64,000 bases of DNA. It comes from Methyloversatilis universalis. GTDB lineage: Bacteria > Pseudomonadota > Gammaproteobacteria > Methylococcales > Methylococcaceae. The stretch covers positions 1 to 64,000 of the forward strand of contig DYIL01000015.1 of NCBI GenBank assembly GCA_020723665.1. The letters are read 5' to 3'. The notes under the pieces are model-generated. The model did not search any database. It was not told the origin of the DNA and saw only the letters and a program-made list of their open reading frames with translations. The position numbers and the translations under genes were made by a program. Below, one piece after another: positions 50,956 to 58,990 of the stretch (the first letter of the stretch is position 1; each line of letters begins with the position of its first letter).

Positions 50956-51165
50956 ATGACGGACCGTGTCTACAAACTGATCGAGATCGTCGGCACCTCG
51001 CCGCGTGGCACGGACGAGGCCATTCGGAACGCCATAGAAAAAGCGTCGAAAACGGTCAAGAACTTGGACTGGTTCCAGGTTGTCGAAACGCGGGGCCAAA
51101 TCGCCGATGGCAAAATCGCCCATTACCAAGTCGTATTGAAGGTCGGGTTTCGGATTGAGGATTGA
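50956..51165 (+). CDS. Dodecin (flavin-binding)
   Basis: Dodecins are small dodecameric flavin-storage proteins. The 69-residue sequence MTDRVYKLIEIVGTSPRGTD, ASKTVKNLDWFQVVETRGQI and YQVVLKVGFRIED matches the family, with the tryptophan that stacks on flavin in KNLDWF. The ATG at 50956 has TTGAGGAGT upstream; a GTG three codons earlier would sit in that ribosome-binding site. It stands alone, with dsbB 73 bases downstream. Confidence 0.93.
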   Translation: MTDRVYKLIEIVGTSPRGTDEAIRNAIEKASKTVKNLDWFQVVETRGQIADGKIAHYQVVLKVGFRIED

Positions 51166-51238
51166 TTCGCCCGATCCAAGGACGGGAACGTCTACAATTG
51201 CCGTTCGCGGCCGAACGCTTTCTCTCTAGGGAATTCAT

Positions 51239-51781
51239 ATGGTTTTCAAGCCCAGATTTTATTTTCTCGCAGGGTTTCTGTTTTGTGTCGGGCTGCTCTC
51301 GGCGGCTCTATATTTTCAATTTTCCGGTGGGCTGGAACCGTGTCCGCTCTGCATATCCCAGCGTATCATGGTGTTCGCCGTCGCCTTGGTAATGCTAGTG
51401 GCGGTGCTGCACAACCCGAAAAGGACCGGCGTCAGGATTTACGCGCTTGTGGGGTTCGTCATGGCTGTATTGGGCGGATCGGTTTCGGCCCGTCATATCT
51501 GGCTGCAGCATCTGCCGCCGGAGGAGGTGCCGGCCTGCGGTCCGGGGCTGGAGTACATGTTGCGGTATTTTCCCTTGACCGAAACCCTCAAGGCGATGCT
51601 GAGCGGGACCGGGGACTGCGCCAGGGTCGATTGGAAGCTGCTCGGACTTAGCATGCCCGCCTGGGTGTTGATCAGCTTCTTCGTTCTGGCGCTGCTCAGT
51701 CTCAGCCAACTGTGGAACCGTTCGGAGACGCGCGGCGATCGGAAGTATTTTTCGGCCAAGGGCGAACTGCCTTTTCGTTGA
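51239..51781 (+). CDS. dsbB: Disulfide bond formation protein B
   Basis: DsbB reoxidises DsbA and passes electrons to ubiquinone in the inner membrane. The 180-residue protein has four transmembrane segments, the first periplasmic pair C35-x2-C38 in LEPCPLC and the second pair C100 and C127 (PACGP, GDCARVD). Length is normal. AGGGAATTC before the ATG at 51239 is the ribosome-binding region. It is followed by the phoB promoter region. Confidence 0.95.
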   Translation: MVFKPRFYFLAGFLFCVGLLSAALYFQFSGGLEPCPLCISQRIMVFAVALVMLVAVLHNPKRTGVRIYALVGFVMAVLGGSVSARHIWLQHLPPEEVPACGPGLEYMLRYFPLTETLKAMLSGTGDCARVDWKLLGLSMPAWVLISFFVLALLSLSQLWNRSETRGDRKYFSAKGELPFR

Positions 51782-51850
51782 ACGGGTTCGCTGGACGCTG
51801 CCGATTACCTCGGGGGATACGCGGGATTCGGCGTTGCCAGGCCGGGAAGG

Positions 51851-51868
51851 CTGTCACGGAAAGGTCAT
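51851..51868 (+). promoter_or_regulatory. Candidate Pho box upstream of phoB
   Basis: CTGTCAC-GGAA-AGGTCAT (51851-51868) resembles the PhoB-binding consensus of two CTGTCAT-like heptamers separated by four bases: the first matches six of seven bases, the second five. It lies 48 bases before the phoB start, suggesting autoregulation by phosphate limitation. Confidence 0.55.
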
Positions 51869-51915
51869 ATGGGTAACGTAGATTGAGCGATCTTTCGGAG
51901 GAGTGATTATCGAGA

Positions 51916-52608
51916 ATGTCTGCGATCAATGTGCTTGTTGTCGAAGATGAAGACGCGATTCGTGAAATGCTCAGCTTGGTACTGGAACAAGCCGAGTTCG
52001 CCGTCAGGGCCGTTTCGGATGCCCACCAGGCACTGGCGGTCTTGAACGAATCGGTGCCCGATCTGATTTTATTGGACTGGATGCTGCCGGGTTTGAGTGG
52101 AGTCGAATGGGCGCGCCGCCTCAAGAAAGACAAGCAGTACGGCGAAATCCCCATCATCATGATCACTGCTCGCGGTGAGGAAGAGGATAAAATAAAGGGT
52201 TTGGATGTCGGGGCCGACGACTATGTCACCAAGCCCTTCTCGCCGCGCGAACTCATCGCTCGGATCAAGGCCGTGCTCAGGCGCAGCAACAAGTTAGGCA
52301 AGAGCGGAAGAATCGAGGTCGGCGGGATTGTATTGGATGTCGACGAGCATAGGGTCAGCATTTCGAACCACGACGTCGATCTGAGTCCGACCGAGTACCG
52401 ATTATTGGAATTTTTTCTCACCCACCCCGGCAAGGTTTACAGCCGCAGCCATCTGCTCGACCAGGTTTGGGGCCGAAGCTCGTTCATCGAGGAGCGCACG
52501 GTGGATGTTCATATTCGGCGCCTACGCAAGATTTTGGCCGAGTATGACCGCGAAGAGCTCATCCAGACGGTACGCGGGTTCGGGTACCGCTTTTCTGAAC
52601 AAACCTGA
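51916..52608 (+). CDS. phoB: Phosphate regulon response regulator
   Basis: PhoB activates phosphate-starvation genes. The 230-residue protein has a receiver domain (acidic pocket VVEDEDAIR and phospho-acceptor D54 in DLILLDWMLPG; K in DYVTKPFSPREL) and an OmpR-type winged helix (VDLSPTEYRLLEFFLTHPGK, VDVHIRRLRKIL, VRGFGYRFS). The sequence and length are close to PhoB. GGAGGAGTG precedes the ATG at 51916. The phoR gene begins four bases after its stop. Confidence 0.95.
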   Translation: MSAINVLVVEDEDAIREMLSLVLEQAEFAVRAVSDAHQALAVLNESVPDLILLDWMLPGLSGVEWARRLKKDKQYGEIPIIMITARGEEEDKIKGLDVGADDYVTKPFSPRELIARIKAVLRRSNKLGKSGRIEVGGIVLDVDEHRVSISNHDVDLSPTEYRLLEFFLTHPGKVYSRSHLLDQVWGRSSFIEERTVDVHIRRLRKILAEYDREELIQTVRGFGYRFSEQT

Positions 52609-52611
52609 TTC

Positions 52612-53937
52612 ATGGCTAGCCCCTGGCGATCGGAATTTTCTTTTCTTTTCTTGGCGCTGTTGGTCGGCGCGTTTCTCGGTAAGGTCCTCAACAGCTTCGC
52701 CGTCGCGCTTTGGTTCAGTCTGCTGGCTTATTTGGCACGGCATCTTTTTTACGCCAACCGATTGCTGGTCTGGCTGCGTAGCGGCAGAGCCGGCCAACCG
52801 CCGGAGAGTGATGGAATCTGGGAAGAAATCTATTACCTCATCTATCGGTTGCGGCGGCGCAGCAAGCGCCGCAAGAAGCAGCTCATCCGGATGCTCGAAC
52901 GTTTCCGTACCGCCACGGCGGCCTTGCCGGACGCCGCCGTGGTGCTGGGTCCGCGGGACGAAATCGACTGGTTCAACGACGCGGCCGAGCGCCTTCTGGG
53001 CTTGCGCCGTGGCGATATCGGCCAGCAGATCGGCAACCTGCTGCGCCACCCGAGATTCAGCCACCACCTGAAGAACGCCGATTATCGTGCCACGGTCAGC
53101 ATTCCGTCTCCCGTTACCGAAAATATCCAACTGGACATTCGCATCGTACCTTACGGGGAAGATCTGCGCCTCCTAGTCGCGCAAGACGTGACTCAATTGC
53201 GTTTCATGGAGCGCGTTCGCAGCGATTTCGTAGCGAACGTGTCCCACGAGTTGCGTACGCCACTGACGGTGTTGAGAGGTTATCTCGAAACGTTCGGTTC
53301 CGCGGATGGATCGTTGCCGGAGTCGTATCCGAAAATCTTTCAGCGCATGCGCGAGCAGACCGCCCGAATGGAAAGCTTGGTCGACGGACTTCTTTCGCTG
53401 ACTCGACTGGAGTCGGCGGCGCATCAGACGGTGCAGAAACGGCTCGATGTGCCAGCCATGCTGCGAAGTATCTGTGACGAGATCGAACTTTTGGCCGACG
53501 AGCATCCGGCTATCGAACTGGTCCTCCAAACCGACGCCCATGTGCAGGGCGCCGAGCAGGAATTACGCAGCGCGTTTTCGAACCTGATCGTCAATGCGGT
53601 GAAATATACGCCGGCTACGGGCCGGGTGACCGTACGCTGGCGCGACGAGGGCAAGGGCGCAAGACTGGATGTCGAGGATACCGGGCCGGGTATCGCCCAG
53701 CATCATTTGCCGCGGCTTACCGAGCGGTTTTACCGGGTGGCCGTCGAAGGATGCAACAGTAAGAGCGGCTCCGGGCTCGGATTGGCCATCGTCAAGCACG
53801 CGTTGTCGCGGCACGGCGCCGAACTCAAGATCGCGAGCACGGTCGGGAAAGGCAGCTGCTTCAGTTGTTGTTTTCCCGAAGGACGCGTGGTGCGGGTCGA
53901 TTCCCGCGCCGATTCCAAGCGCGCGCGAGGGGTGTAG
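52612..53937 (+). CDS. phoR: Phosphate regulon sensor histidine kinase
   Basis: PhoR phosphorylates PhoB when phosphate is scarce. The 441-residue protein has the DUF3329-like membrane part (LFLALLVGAFLGKVLNSFAV) followed by a charged linker (RRRSKRRKKQ), a PAS domain (about 100-195, WFNDAAERLLGLRRGDIG), HisKA with H212 in VANVSHELRTPL, and HATPase (NLIVNAVKYTPATG, DTGPGIAQHHLPRLTERFYR, GSGLGLAIVKHALSRHG). It forms an operon with phoB and probably with the following binding-protein gene eight bases downstream. Confidence 0.95.
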   Translation: MASPWRSEFSFLFLALLVGAFLGKVLNSFAVALWFSLLAYLARHLFYANRLLVWLRSGRAGQPPESDGIWEEIYYLIYRLRRRSKRRKKQLIRMLERFRTATAALPDAAVVLGPRDEIDWFNDAAERLLGLRRGDIGQQIGNLLRHPRFSHHLKNADYRATVSIPSPVTENIQLDIRIVPYGEDLRLLVAQDVTQLRFMERVRSDFVANVSHELRTPLTVLRGYLETFGSADGSLPESYPKIFQRMREQTARMESLVDGLLSLTRLESAAHQTVQKRLDVPAMLRSICDEIELLADEHPAIELVLQTDAHVQGAEQELRSAFSNLIVNAVKYTPATGRVTVRWRDEGKGARLDVEDTGPGIAQHHLPRLTERFYRVAVEGCNSKSGSGLGLAIVKHALSRHGAELKIASTVGKGSCFSCCFPEGRVVRVDSRADSKRARGV

Positions 53938-53944
53938 CTCGAGC

Positions 53945-54979
53945 ATGAAAGGATGCTTTCTGGGCCGCATTCCTCGGAGCGTGTGCGAACGGCTGCGCGG
54001 TCGGTTTTCGGATCGGATCAGGTGGGGAATTCGGTTTTTCTTAGCGGTTTTGCTTTTGGCCGGGAGCATCGATACGGCACTTGGACCTGCCGAAGCCGCG
54101 AACGCGGACAGCTCGCATGCCGCCGCCGAGGAGTTCGGGGCGAGTGACCTCGGCGGTTTGGTCAGGCAATGGCTCTTCGCGTTTCAGCGGCATCACGCCG
54201 GGGCCAAGATCTGCTTGCTCCCGGCCCGCTTGCTCACTTCGCCGGCCGTCATTGGTGAGGGGTGCGACGATACGGTCTATGTCGGCTACCGCCTGAACCG
54301 TCGAGCCATCGACGGCTTCGTCCGAAGATACGGTTATAAACCGACTCCGATGCGTGTCGCGCTCGACACCGTTGCCGTTTTCGTGCATCCGGAAAACCCG
54401 ATTCACGGCATGACTCTGGCTCAGGTCGGCTCGGCTTTCTCCCGCTCGCCGATGTGTCGCGGTGGCCGGCATGCGGCGACCTGGGGCTCGCTGGGCTTGG
54501 CCGGGGAGTGGTGGTCTCGGCCGGTGCAGGTATTCGCTCTCGATTCGGCCGACGATGTGTACGACTATTTTCGCGAGCAAGTTCTGTGCGGCGGCGAATT
54601 GAGTGAACTTGTGCAGGTGCGTCCCGATTCTGCAGCGGTTGTTCGTGCCGTGAGCGGTTCGTTGAATGCCATCGGTTATGCCCGCGGCGGCGTGCGGGGC
54701 GATTCGGCGAAGACGGTTCCCTTGGCGGTGGAGGCAAACATGCCTTTCGCCGAGCCGACCGCGCGCAATGCCGTTAACGGGACCTATCCGCTGACGCGGT
54801 TGCTTCACTTGTATATCAATAAAAGGCCGAATGAGCCGCTGACCGGTTCGCTGGCCCAGTTCGTCCGTTTTGTGCTGTCTGTCGAAGGGCAGGAAATCGT
54901 CAGGCGCTGCGGTTATATCCCTCTGACCCAAGATGTTGTGAAAAGGGAACAAAGCCGTCTCGTCACGGATCGGCCCTGA
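53945..54979 (+). CDS. Phosphate-binding periplasmic protein-like (PstS-related)
   Basis: This 344-residue protein has an N-terminal export signal (FFLAVLLLAGSIDTALG) and then a type II periplasmic binding protein of the PstS kind: YRLNRRAIDGFVRRYGYKPT, VALDTVAVFVHPENPIHGMT, AVSGSLNAIGYARGG and a C-terminal FVLSVEGQEIVRRCGYIPLT. Whether it binds phosphate is unproven; the position eight bases after phoR supports it. No pstC, pstA or pstB gene follows, so it may sense rather than feed a transporter. Confidence 0.8.
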   Translation: MKGCFLGRIPRSVCERLRGRFSDRIRWGIRFFLAVLLLAGSIDTALGPAEAANADSSHAAAEEFGASDLGGLVRQWLFAFQRHHAGAKICLLPARLLTSPAVIGEGCDDTVYVGYRLNRRAIDGFVRRYGYKPTPMRVALDTVAVFVHPENPIHGMTLAQVGSAFSRSPMCRGGRHAATWGSLGLAGEWWSRPVQVFALDSADDVYDYFREQVLCGGELSELVQVRPDSAAVVRAVSGSLNAIGYARGGVRGDSAKTVPLAVEANMPFAEPTARNAVNGTYPLTRLLHLYINKRPNEPLTGSLAQFVRFVLSVEGQEIVRRCGYIPLTQDVVKREQSRLVTDRP

Positions 54980-55107
54980 AAGCCGATCGAGCCATCGAAT
55001 TGTGCGTTTTCCATGAATTCAGTTGCGCCCTGGTGAGTCCGCGACTAAGATTGTGTCTGTTGCAAGTTTTCAAATCTTGTTGGTATTTTGGCTACAGGGA
55101 GACGGAC

Positions 55108-56145
55108 ATGTTAAAAAGAATCCTAATTGCCTTGGGTCTCGCGAGCGTTCTGGCCATGACGGCGCAGGCCGAGGAGCAGTTTCTGGACGATCGGTGGTAT
55201 ATCGCGCCGTTCGGCACATATTTCAATCCCGGCGGGGATCGCAATGCAAAGGATGACTGGGGTGCTGGCGCAGGCATCGGTAAAATCATCGATGAACATT
55301 TCAATGCCGAAATCAGGGGTTTTTGGCAGCACCTGAACGGTAAAGGCTATAACGGCGATCTGACCGGCGGTACTGCCGATCTGCAATACTACTTCATGCG
55401 CGATGTCTTCTCCCCGTATGCAGTTATCGGTGCCGGCGGCATGAACACCAGCGCGGGCGGCAGAAGCGGAGCCTCGTTCATCGGCGAGGCCGGCGTCGGC
55501 GCGACCTATGAGTTGCACGACAACTTTCTGCTGCGTGGCGATGTCCGTTATCGCTACGTCTACGAAGGAAAAGGCGGCGTGTACCGGACCGAAGACGATT
55601 TCCACGATATGGTCGTCAATCTCGGTTTTGTCGTTCCCTTCGGCGAGAAGCCGAGAGCCCTGGCGGAAGCGGAACCGGAGCCAACTCCGGCGCCCGCCGA
55701 CGATTGCGCCGCCCGCGATTCCGACCGCGACGGCGTGAACGACTGCGACGACAGATGCCCCGGCACCATGGCGGGCGCGCAGGTCGACGACCAAGGCTGT
55801 CCGATAAAGATTGAGCTCAGAGGCGTCAACTTCAAATATGACTCGGCCGAACTCACCGAAAACGCGAAGAGCATTCTGGATGGCGTCGTGGAGCAACTCG
55901 TCGCTGCCAACGAAACGCGCGACATCGAAGTCCAAGGACATGCCAGCAGCGAAGGAAGCTCCAAGTACAATCTGAGGCTTTCCCAGCGCCGTGCTCAGGC
56001 TGTGGCTGATTATTTGAAGGCGGCCGGTTTGAAGAACAGGCTATATGCGAAAGGTTACGGCGAGGACTATCCGATCGCCGACAACAGCACGGAAGCCGGG
56101 CGGGAGCGGAACCGCCGCGTTCAGCTGGTCTTCATGGGTGAATAA
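55108..56145 (+). CDS. OmpA family outer-membrane protein
   Basis: This 345-residue protein has a signal peptide (MLKRILIALGLASVLAMTAQ A), an eight-stranded beta-barrel-like N-terminal half (WYIAPFGTYFNPGGD ... DDFHDMVVNLGFVVPFGE), a short TSP3-like acidic repeat (DSDRDGVNDCDDRCPGT), and an OmpA C-terminal domain (VNFKYDSAELTENAKSILDG, EVQGHASSEGSSKYNLRLSQ) that binds peptidoglycan. The ATG at 55108 follows an AGGGAGACG ribosome-binding site. A strong terminator lies about 55 bases after the stop. Confidence 0.92.
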   Translation: MLKRILIALGLASVLAMTAQAEEQFLDDRWYIAPFGTYFNPGGDRNAKDDWGAGAGIGKIIDEHFNAEIRGFWQHLNGKGYNGDLTGGTADLQYYFMRDVFSPYAVIGAGGMNTSAGGRSGASFIGEAGVGATYELHDNFLLRGDVRYRYVYEGKGGVYRTEDDFHDMVVNLGFVVPFGEKPRALAEAEPEPTPAPADDCAARDSDRDGVNDCDDRCPGTMAGAQVDDQGCPIKIELRGVNFKYDSAELTENAKSILDGVVEQLVAANETRDIEVQGHASSEGSSKYNLRLSQRRAQAVADYLKAAGLKNRLYAKGYGEDYPIADNSTEAGRERNRRVQLVFMGE

Positions 56146-56198
56146 ACTCACCGCCGTATCAAGCGCCGAAGTTGCCTAATGGCAACCGGCCTCGACTG

Positions 56199-56226
56199 AA
56201 AACCCGCTCCCCGGAGCGGGTTTTTT
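56199..56226 (+). terminator. Intrinsic terminator after the OmpA gene
   Basis: AACCCGCTC pairs with GAGCGGGTT over a four-base loop (CCCG), and the second arm runs into TTTTTT. AAAA precedes the stem, so it could also work in the other direction. Confidence 0.93.
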
Positions 56227-56307
56227 CTGCTCGTTTTAAGACTAGAATGTCGCGAGAGCGGCCTTCGCGTCGGCCCTTTCCTCGTGTAACTGATCCATAG
56301 GTAGATC

Positions 56308-57414
56308 GTGAATAAGCGTGTCACTTTTCTCGCTGCAGTGCTCGCAGCACCTCTGATGATGCAGACGGCGACCGCCGCCGAAGTGCGGGGTTTCGTGCAT
56401 ATCAACGGTTCGAATGTGATAAGGCCGTTTGCGGATGCGGTGGCCGATCGCATCAGCAAATCCGGGAAGATCAAGCGGCCCTGGGTCGAATCGAACAGCA
56501 CCGGCGGCGGAATTCAGCTGTTCTGCCGGCCCGACACCGGCGAATCGCCAGACATCGTCAATGCCTCGCGGCCGATGAAACAAGCGGAATTCGAGGTCTG
56601 CAACGCGTCCGGCATCAACAGAATCGTCGAGCTGAAGATCGGCTACAGCGGGCTCGTCCTCGCCCATGCCAAGAAGGGGCCGGCTCTGGATCTCACCCGT
56701 AAGGAGTTGTTCCTGGCCTTGGCGAAAAATGTGCCCGATCCCGAATGCAAGACCTGCGACACACTGGTGCCGAATCCCTATAAGACCTGGAAGGACATCA
56801 ATCCGTCGCTGCCCGACACGAAGATCGAGGTGATCGCTCCGCCGTTCGGATCCGGCGTGCGCGAGTTGTTCGAAGAAGCGGTTTCGAAGGCGGGATGCGA
56901 GAGTTTTCCCTTCATCGCCGCGTGGAAGGAAACGCAGAAAAGTAAATACAAGGAAGCCTGCTTTACCCCCCGGACCGACGGCGCTTACATCGAAGAAAGC
57001 GGGGACGCGGTAGTCGGCCTGTTGGCGGAGAGCGCCGGATCGATGGGCTTCGTGCCGTACAAGCAGTACATGAACAATACCGCTCGGCTGAGCGCCGTTC
57101 GTATCGACGGGGTCGCTCCGAGTGTCGAGAGTATCGCGGCAAACCGATATCCGATCGCAAAGCCTTTGTTCGTCTATTTCAAAGCGGATCATGTCGGTAA
57201 AGTGAAGGGCATGCAGCAATATCTCGCCGAACTGACCAGTGACAAAGCCTGGGGCGAGAAAGGTTATCTGGCGCAACTGGGGCTGGTCCCGATGTCGGCC
57301 GGCGAACGCAAGCTCTATGCGGCGGACGTGAAGAATCTCAGAGCCATGCCGGCACCGACCGATACGGTCGCCGCAGGTCCAGTCTCGCGGGATGCGCCGC
57401 AGGCGGGCCGATAA
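56308..57414 (+). CDS. PstS-family phosphate ABC transporter substrate-binding protein
   Basis: This 368-residue protein has a signal peptide (VTFLAAVLAAPLMMQTATAA) and typical PstS elements: VHINGSNVIRPFADAVADRI, VESNSTGGGIQLFC, DIVNASRPMKQAE and AVVGLLAESAGSMGFVPYKQ. It is a phosphate-binding candidate by family. The start codon is GTG at 56308. It is followed by a DUF1499 gene that begins inside its last 23 bases. As with the other PstS-like gene, the transporter subunits are not in this window. Confidence 0.88.
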   Translation: MNKRVTFLAAVLAAPLMMQTATAAEVRGFVHINGSNVIRPFADAVADRISKSGKIKRPWVESNSTGGGIQLFCRPDTGESPDIVNASRPMKQAEFEVCNASGINRIVELKIGYSGLVLAHAKKGPALDLTRKELFLALAKNVPDPECKTCDTLVPNPYKTWKDINPSLPDTKIEVIAPPFGSGVRELFEEAVSKAGCESFPFIAAWKETQKSKYKEACFTPRTDGAYIEESGDAVVGLLAESAGSMGFVPYKQYMNNTARLSAVRIDGVAPSVESIAANRYPIAKPLFVYFKADHVGKVKGMQQYLAELTSDKAWGEKGYLAQLGLVPMSAGERKLYAADVKNLRAMPAPTDTVAAGPVSRDAPQAGR

Positions 57415-57841
57415 GATCGTCCTGGTCGTTTGCATGGGCTTGGCGCTGAGCCCAGGAGTTTCTATGTCTTTTTCGAGATTTTCGGATTGCCCGACGAGTC
57501 CCAATTGCGTATCCAGCCGTTCTAAGGATCGGGACCACCACGTGGAACCGTTTCCGTTGGTGGTCGCGCCTGAGGAAGCCTGGGAGGCGCTCAAGCGCGC
57601 AGTGAAATCGGAACCTCGTGCTCGCCTTGTCGAAGAAGACAAAGAGCGATGGTATCTTCGCGCCGAGGCCAGGAGCCGACTGTTCCGGTTTGTGGATGAC
57701 GTGGAATTCCAGCTCGTTCCGGAGGAGCGTCTGGTCCACGTTCGTTCGGCATCCCGCGTCGGCTATTGGGATTTGGGCGTCAATCGGCGGCGGGTCGAGC
57801 GATTGCGCGAAGCCTTCGAGCGGGAAGGTTTACGGCGGTAG
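57392..57841 (+). CDS. DUF1499 family protein
   Basis: This protein of 149 residues or fewer has the DUF1499 pattern: [20 protein letters not shown], then [34 protein letters not shown] and the conserved end [23 protein letters not shown]1499 proteins are small envelope-associated proteins of unknown function. The N-terminal hydrophobic part could be a signal anchor. The ATG at 57392 overlaps the preceding gene; a later start would also be possible. nadC starts four bases after its stop. Confidence 0.82.
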   Translation: MRRRRADKIVLVVCMGLALSPGVSMSFSRFSDCPTSPNCVSSRSKDRDHHVEPFPLVVAPEEAWEALKRAVKSEPRARLVEEDKERWYLRAEARSRLFRFVDDVEFQLVPEERLVHVRSASRVGYWDLGVNRRRVERLREAFEREGLRR

Positions 57842-57845
57842 CCAC

Positions 57846-58691
57846 ATGGGGGACGAGACGGTGGACCCGATAGACTTGAGCGAAATCGATCGTTTTCTGG
57901 AAGAGGATGTCGGTTCGGGCGATTTGACCGCTTCGATTGTTCCGGAGAACGCGAGGGCGGCGGCCAGAGTGATCACCCGCGAACCCGTGGTGCTGTGCGG
58001 GCAGGCTTGGTTTGCCGCGGTTTTCGCCCGTCTCGATGAGTCTGTGCAAATCGAGTGGCGGGTAGCGGAGGGTATGCGAGTCGAGGCGGACACCGAACTG
58101 TGCACGATGCGGGGTCCTGCTCGGGCGCTTCTCACCGGCGAGCGCACGGCGCTCAATCTTCTGCAGACGCTGTCGGCCACCGCGACCTTGGCGCGCCGCT
58201 ACGCCAAGGCCGTGGAGGGCACCCAGGCGAAGGTGCTGGACACTCGCAAGACCCTGCCGGGACTCAGGAAGGCACAGAAATATGCCGTCCGCTGCGGCGG
58301 TTGTCATAACCATCGAATGGGGCTTTATGACGGCATTTTGATCAAGGAGAACCATATCCTGGCTTGCGGGTCCATCGAAAAAGCCGTGTATGCCGCGAAA
58401 GCCCTGGGCGCGAACGTGCCGATCGAAGTCGAAGTGGAAGATCTGGATGAGCTGCGACAAGCCCTGGAGGCGGGCGCCGAGCGGATTCTTCTGGACAATT
58501 TCACCTTGGCGATGATGCGCGAGGCAGTAACCGTAGCCGCGGGCCGCGCCAAGCTCGAGGTCTCCGGCAACGTGACCCTGGATACCATCCGGCCGATCGC
58601 CGAAACCGGTGTGGATTACATTTCGGTCGGCGCGCTGACCAAGAACGTCCGAGCGATCGATTTGTCGATGCGTATCGTGATCGCCGGCTGA
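57846..58691 (+). CDS. nadC: Nicotinate-nucleotide pyrophosphorylase (quinolinate phosphoribosyltransferase)
   Basis: NadC converts quinolinate and PRPP to nicotinate mononucleotide in NAD synthesis. The 281-residue protein has [78 protein letters not shown] and the end [20 protein letters not shown]. The ATG at 57846 suits the family. It is four bases after the DUF1499 gene. Quinolinate here would come from aspartate or from the kynurenine route whose remnants lie at 23.5-25.4 kb. Confidence 0.96.
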   Translation: MGDETVDPIDLSEIDRFLEEDVGSGDLTASIVPENARAAARVITREPVVLCGQAWFAAVFARLDESVQIEWRVAEGMRVEADTELCTMRGPARALLTGERTALNLLQTLSATATLARRYAKAVEGTQAKVLDTRKTLPGLRKAQKYAVRCGGCHNHRMGLYDGILIKENHILACGSIEKAVYAAKALGANVPIEVEVEDLDELRQALEAGAERILLDNFTLAMMREAVTVAAGRAKLEVSGNVTLDTIRPIAETGVDYISVGALTKNVRAIDLSMRIVIAG

Positions 58692-58817
58692 GAATTCGAA
58701 GTTATTAACGCGGCCCTCGAATACGATGTGGATTCCGTTTGGGCTCAGCCTGTCGAAGCCGTAAACGGAGCGCCGGTTGACAGGCTCATGGCGAACGGTA
58801 TTTGGACCGGATTAATA

Positions 58818-58990
58818 ATCCCAGAAACGGCAGGCGACCGCTTCGATGCAGCAGAAAAGTAGGATGCGGTGAGCGAAGCGAACCGCCCTTCGACAGGCTC
58901 AGGACAGGCCCTTCGACTCCGCTCAGGACAGGCTTGCCGGCCGTCCCGCCCACCGCACGCTCGATCACGTCCAACTGCCGTTTCTAGGAT
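58818..58990. repeat. Family C dispersed element, copy 3 (inverted), overlapping the end of the GlcD-like gene
   Basis: It begins ATCCCAGAAACGGCAGGCGA and ends GTCCAACTGCCGTTTCTAGG AT at 58990. The interior (CCCTTCGACAGGCTCAGGAC, then CCCTTCGACTCCGCTCAGGA) is the reverse complement of copy 2. Its last 26 bases provide the final eight codons and the TGA stop of the oxidase gene on the minus strand. The gap 58692-58817 beside it also holds a degenerate family-B-like piece near 58735-58800. Confidence 0.85.

Noticed and set aside
54041-54952. 303-codon open frame on the minus strand opposite the first PstS-like gene
   Set aside because: It is a shadow frame rich in arginine and histidine with no similarity; the plus-strand gene has a signal peptide and a binding-protein fold.
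56242-57642. 466-codon open frame on the minus strand opposite the second PstS-like gene
   Set aside because: It runs across the terminator, PstS and DUF1499 genes and shows no family features.
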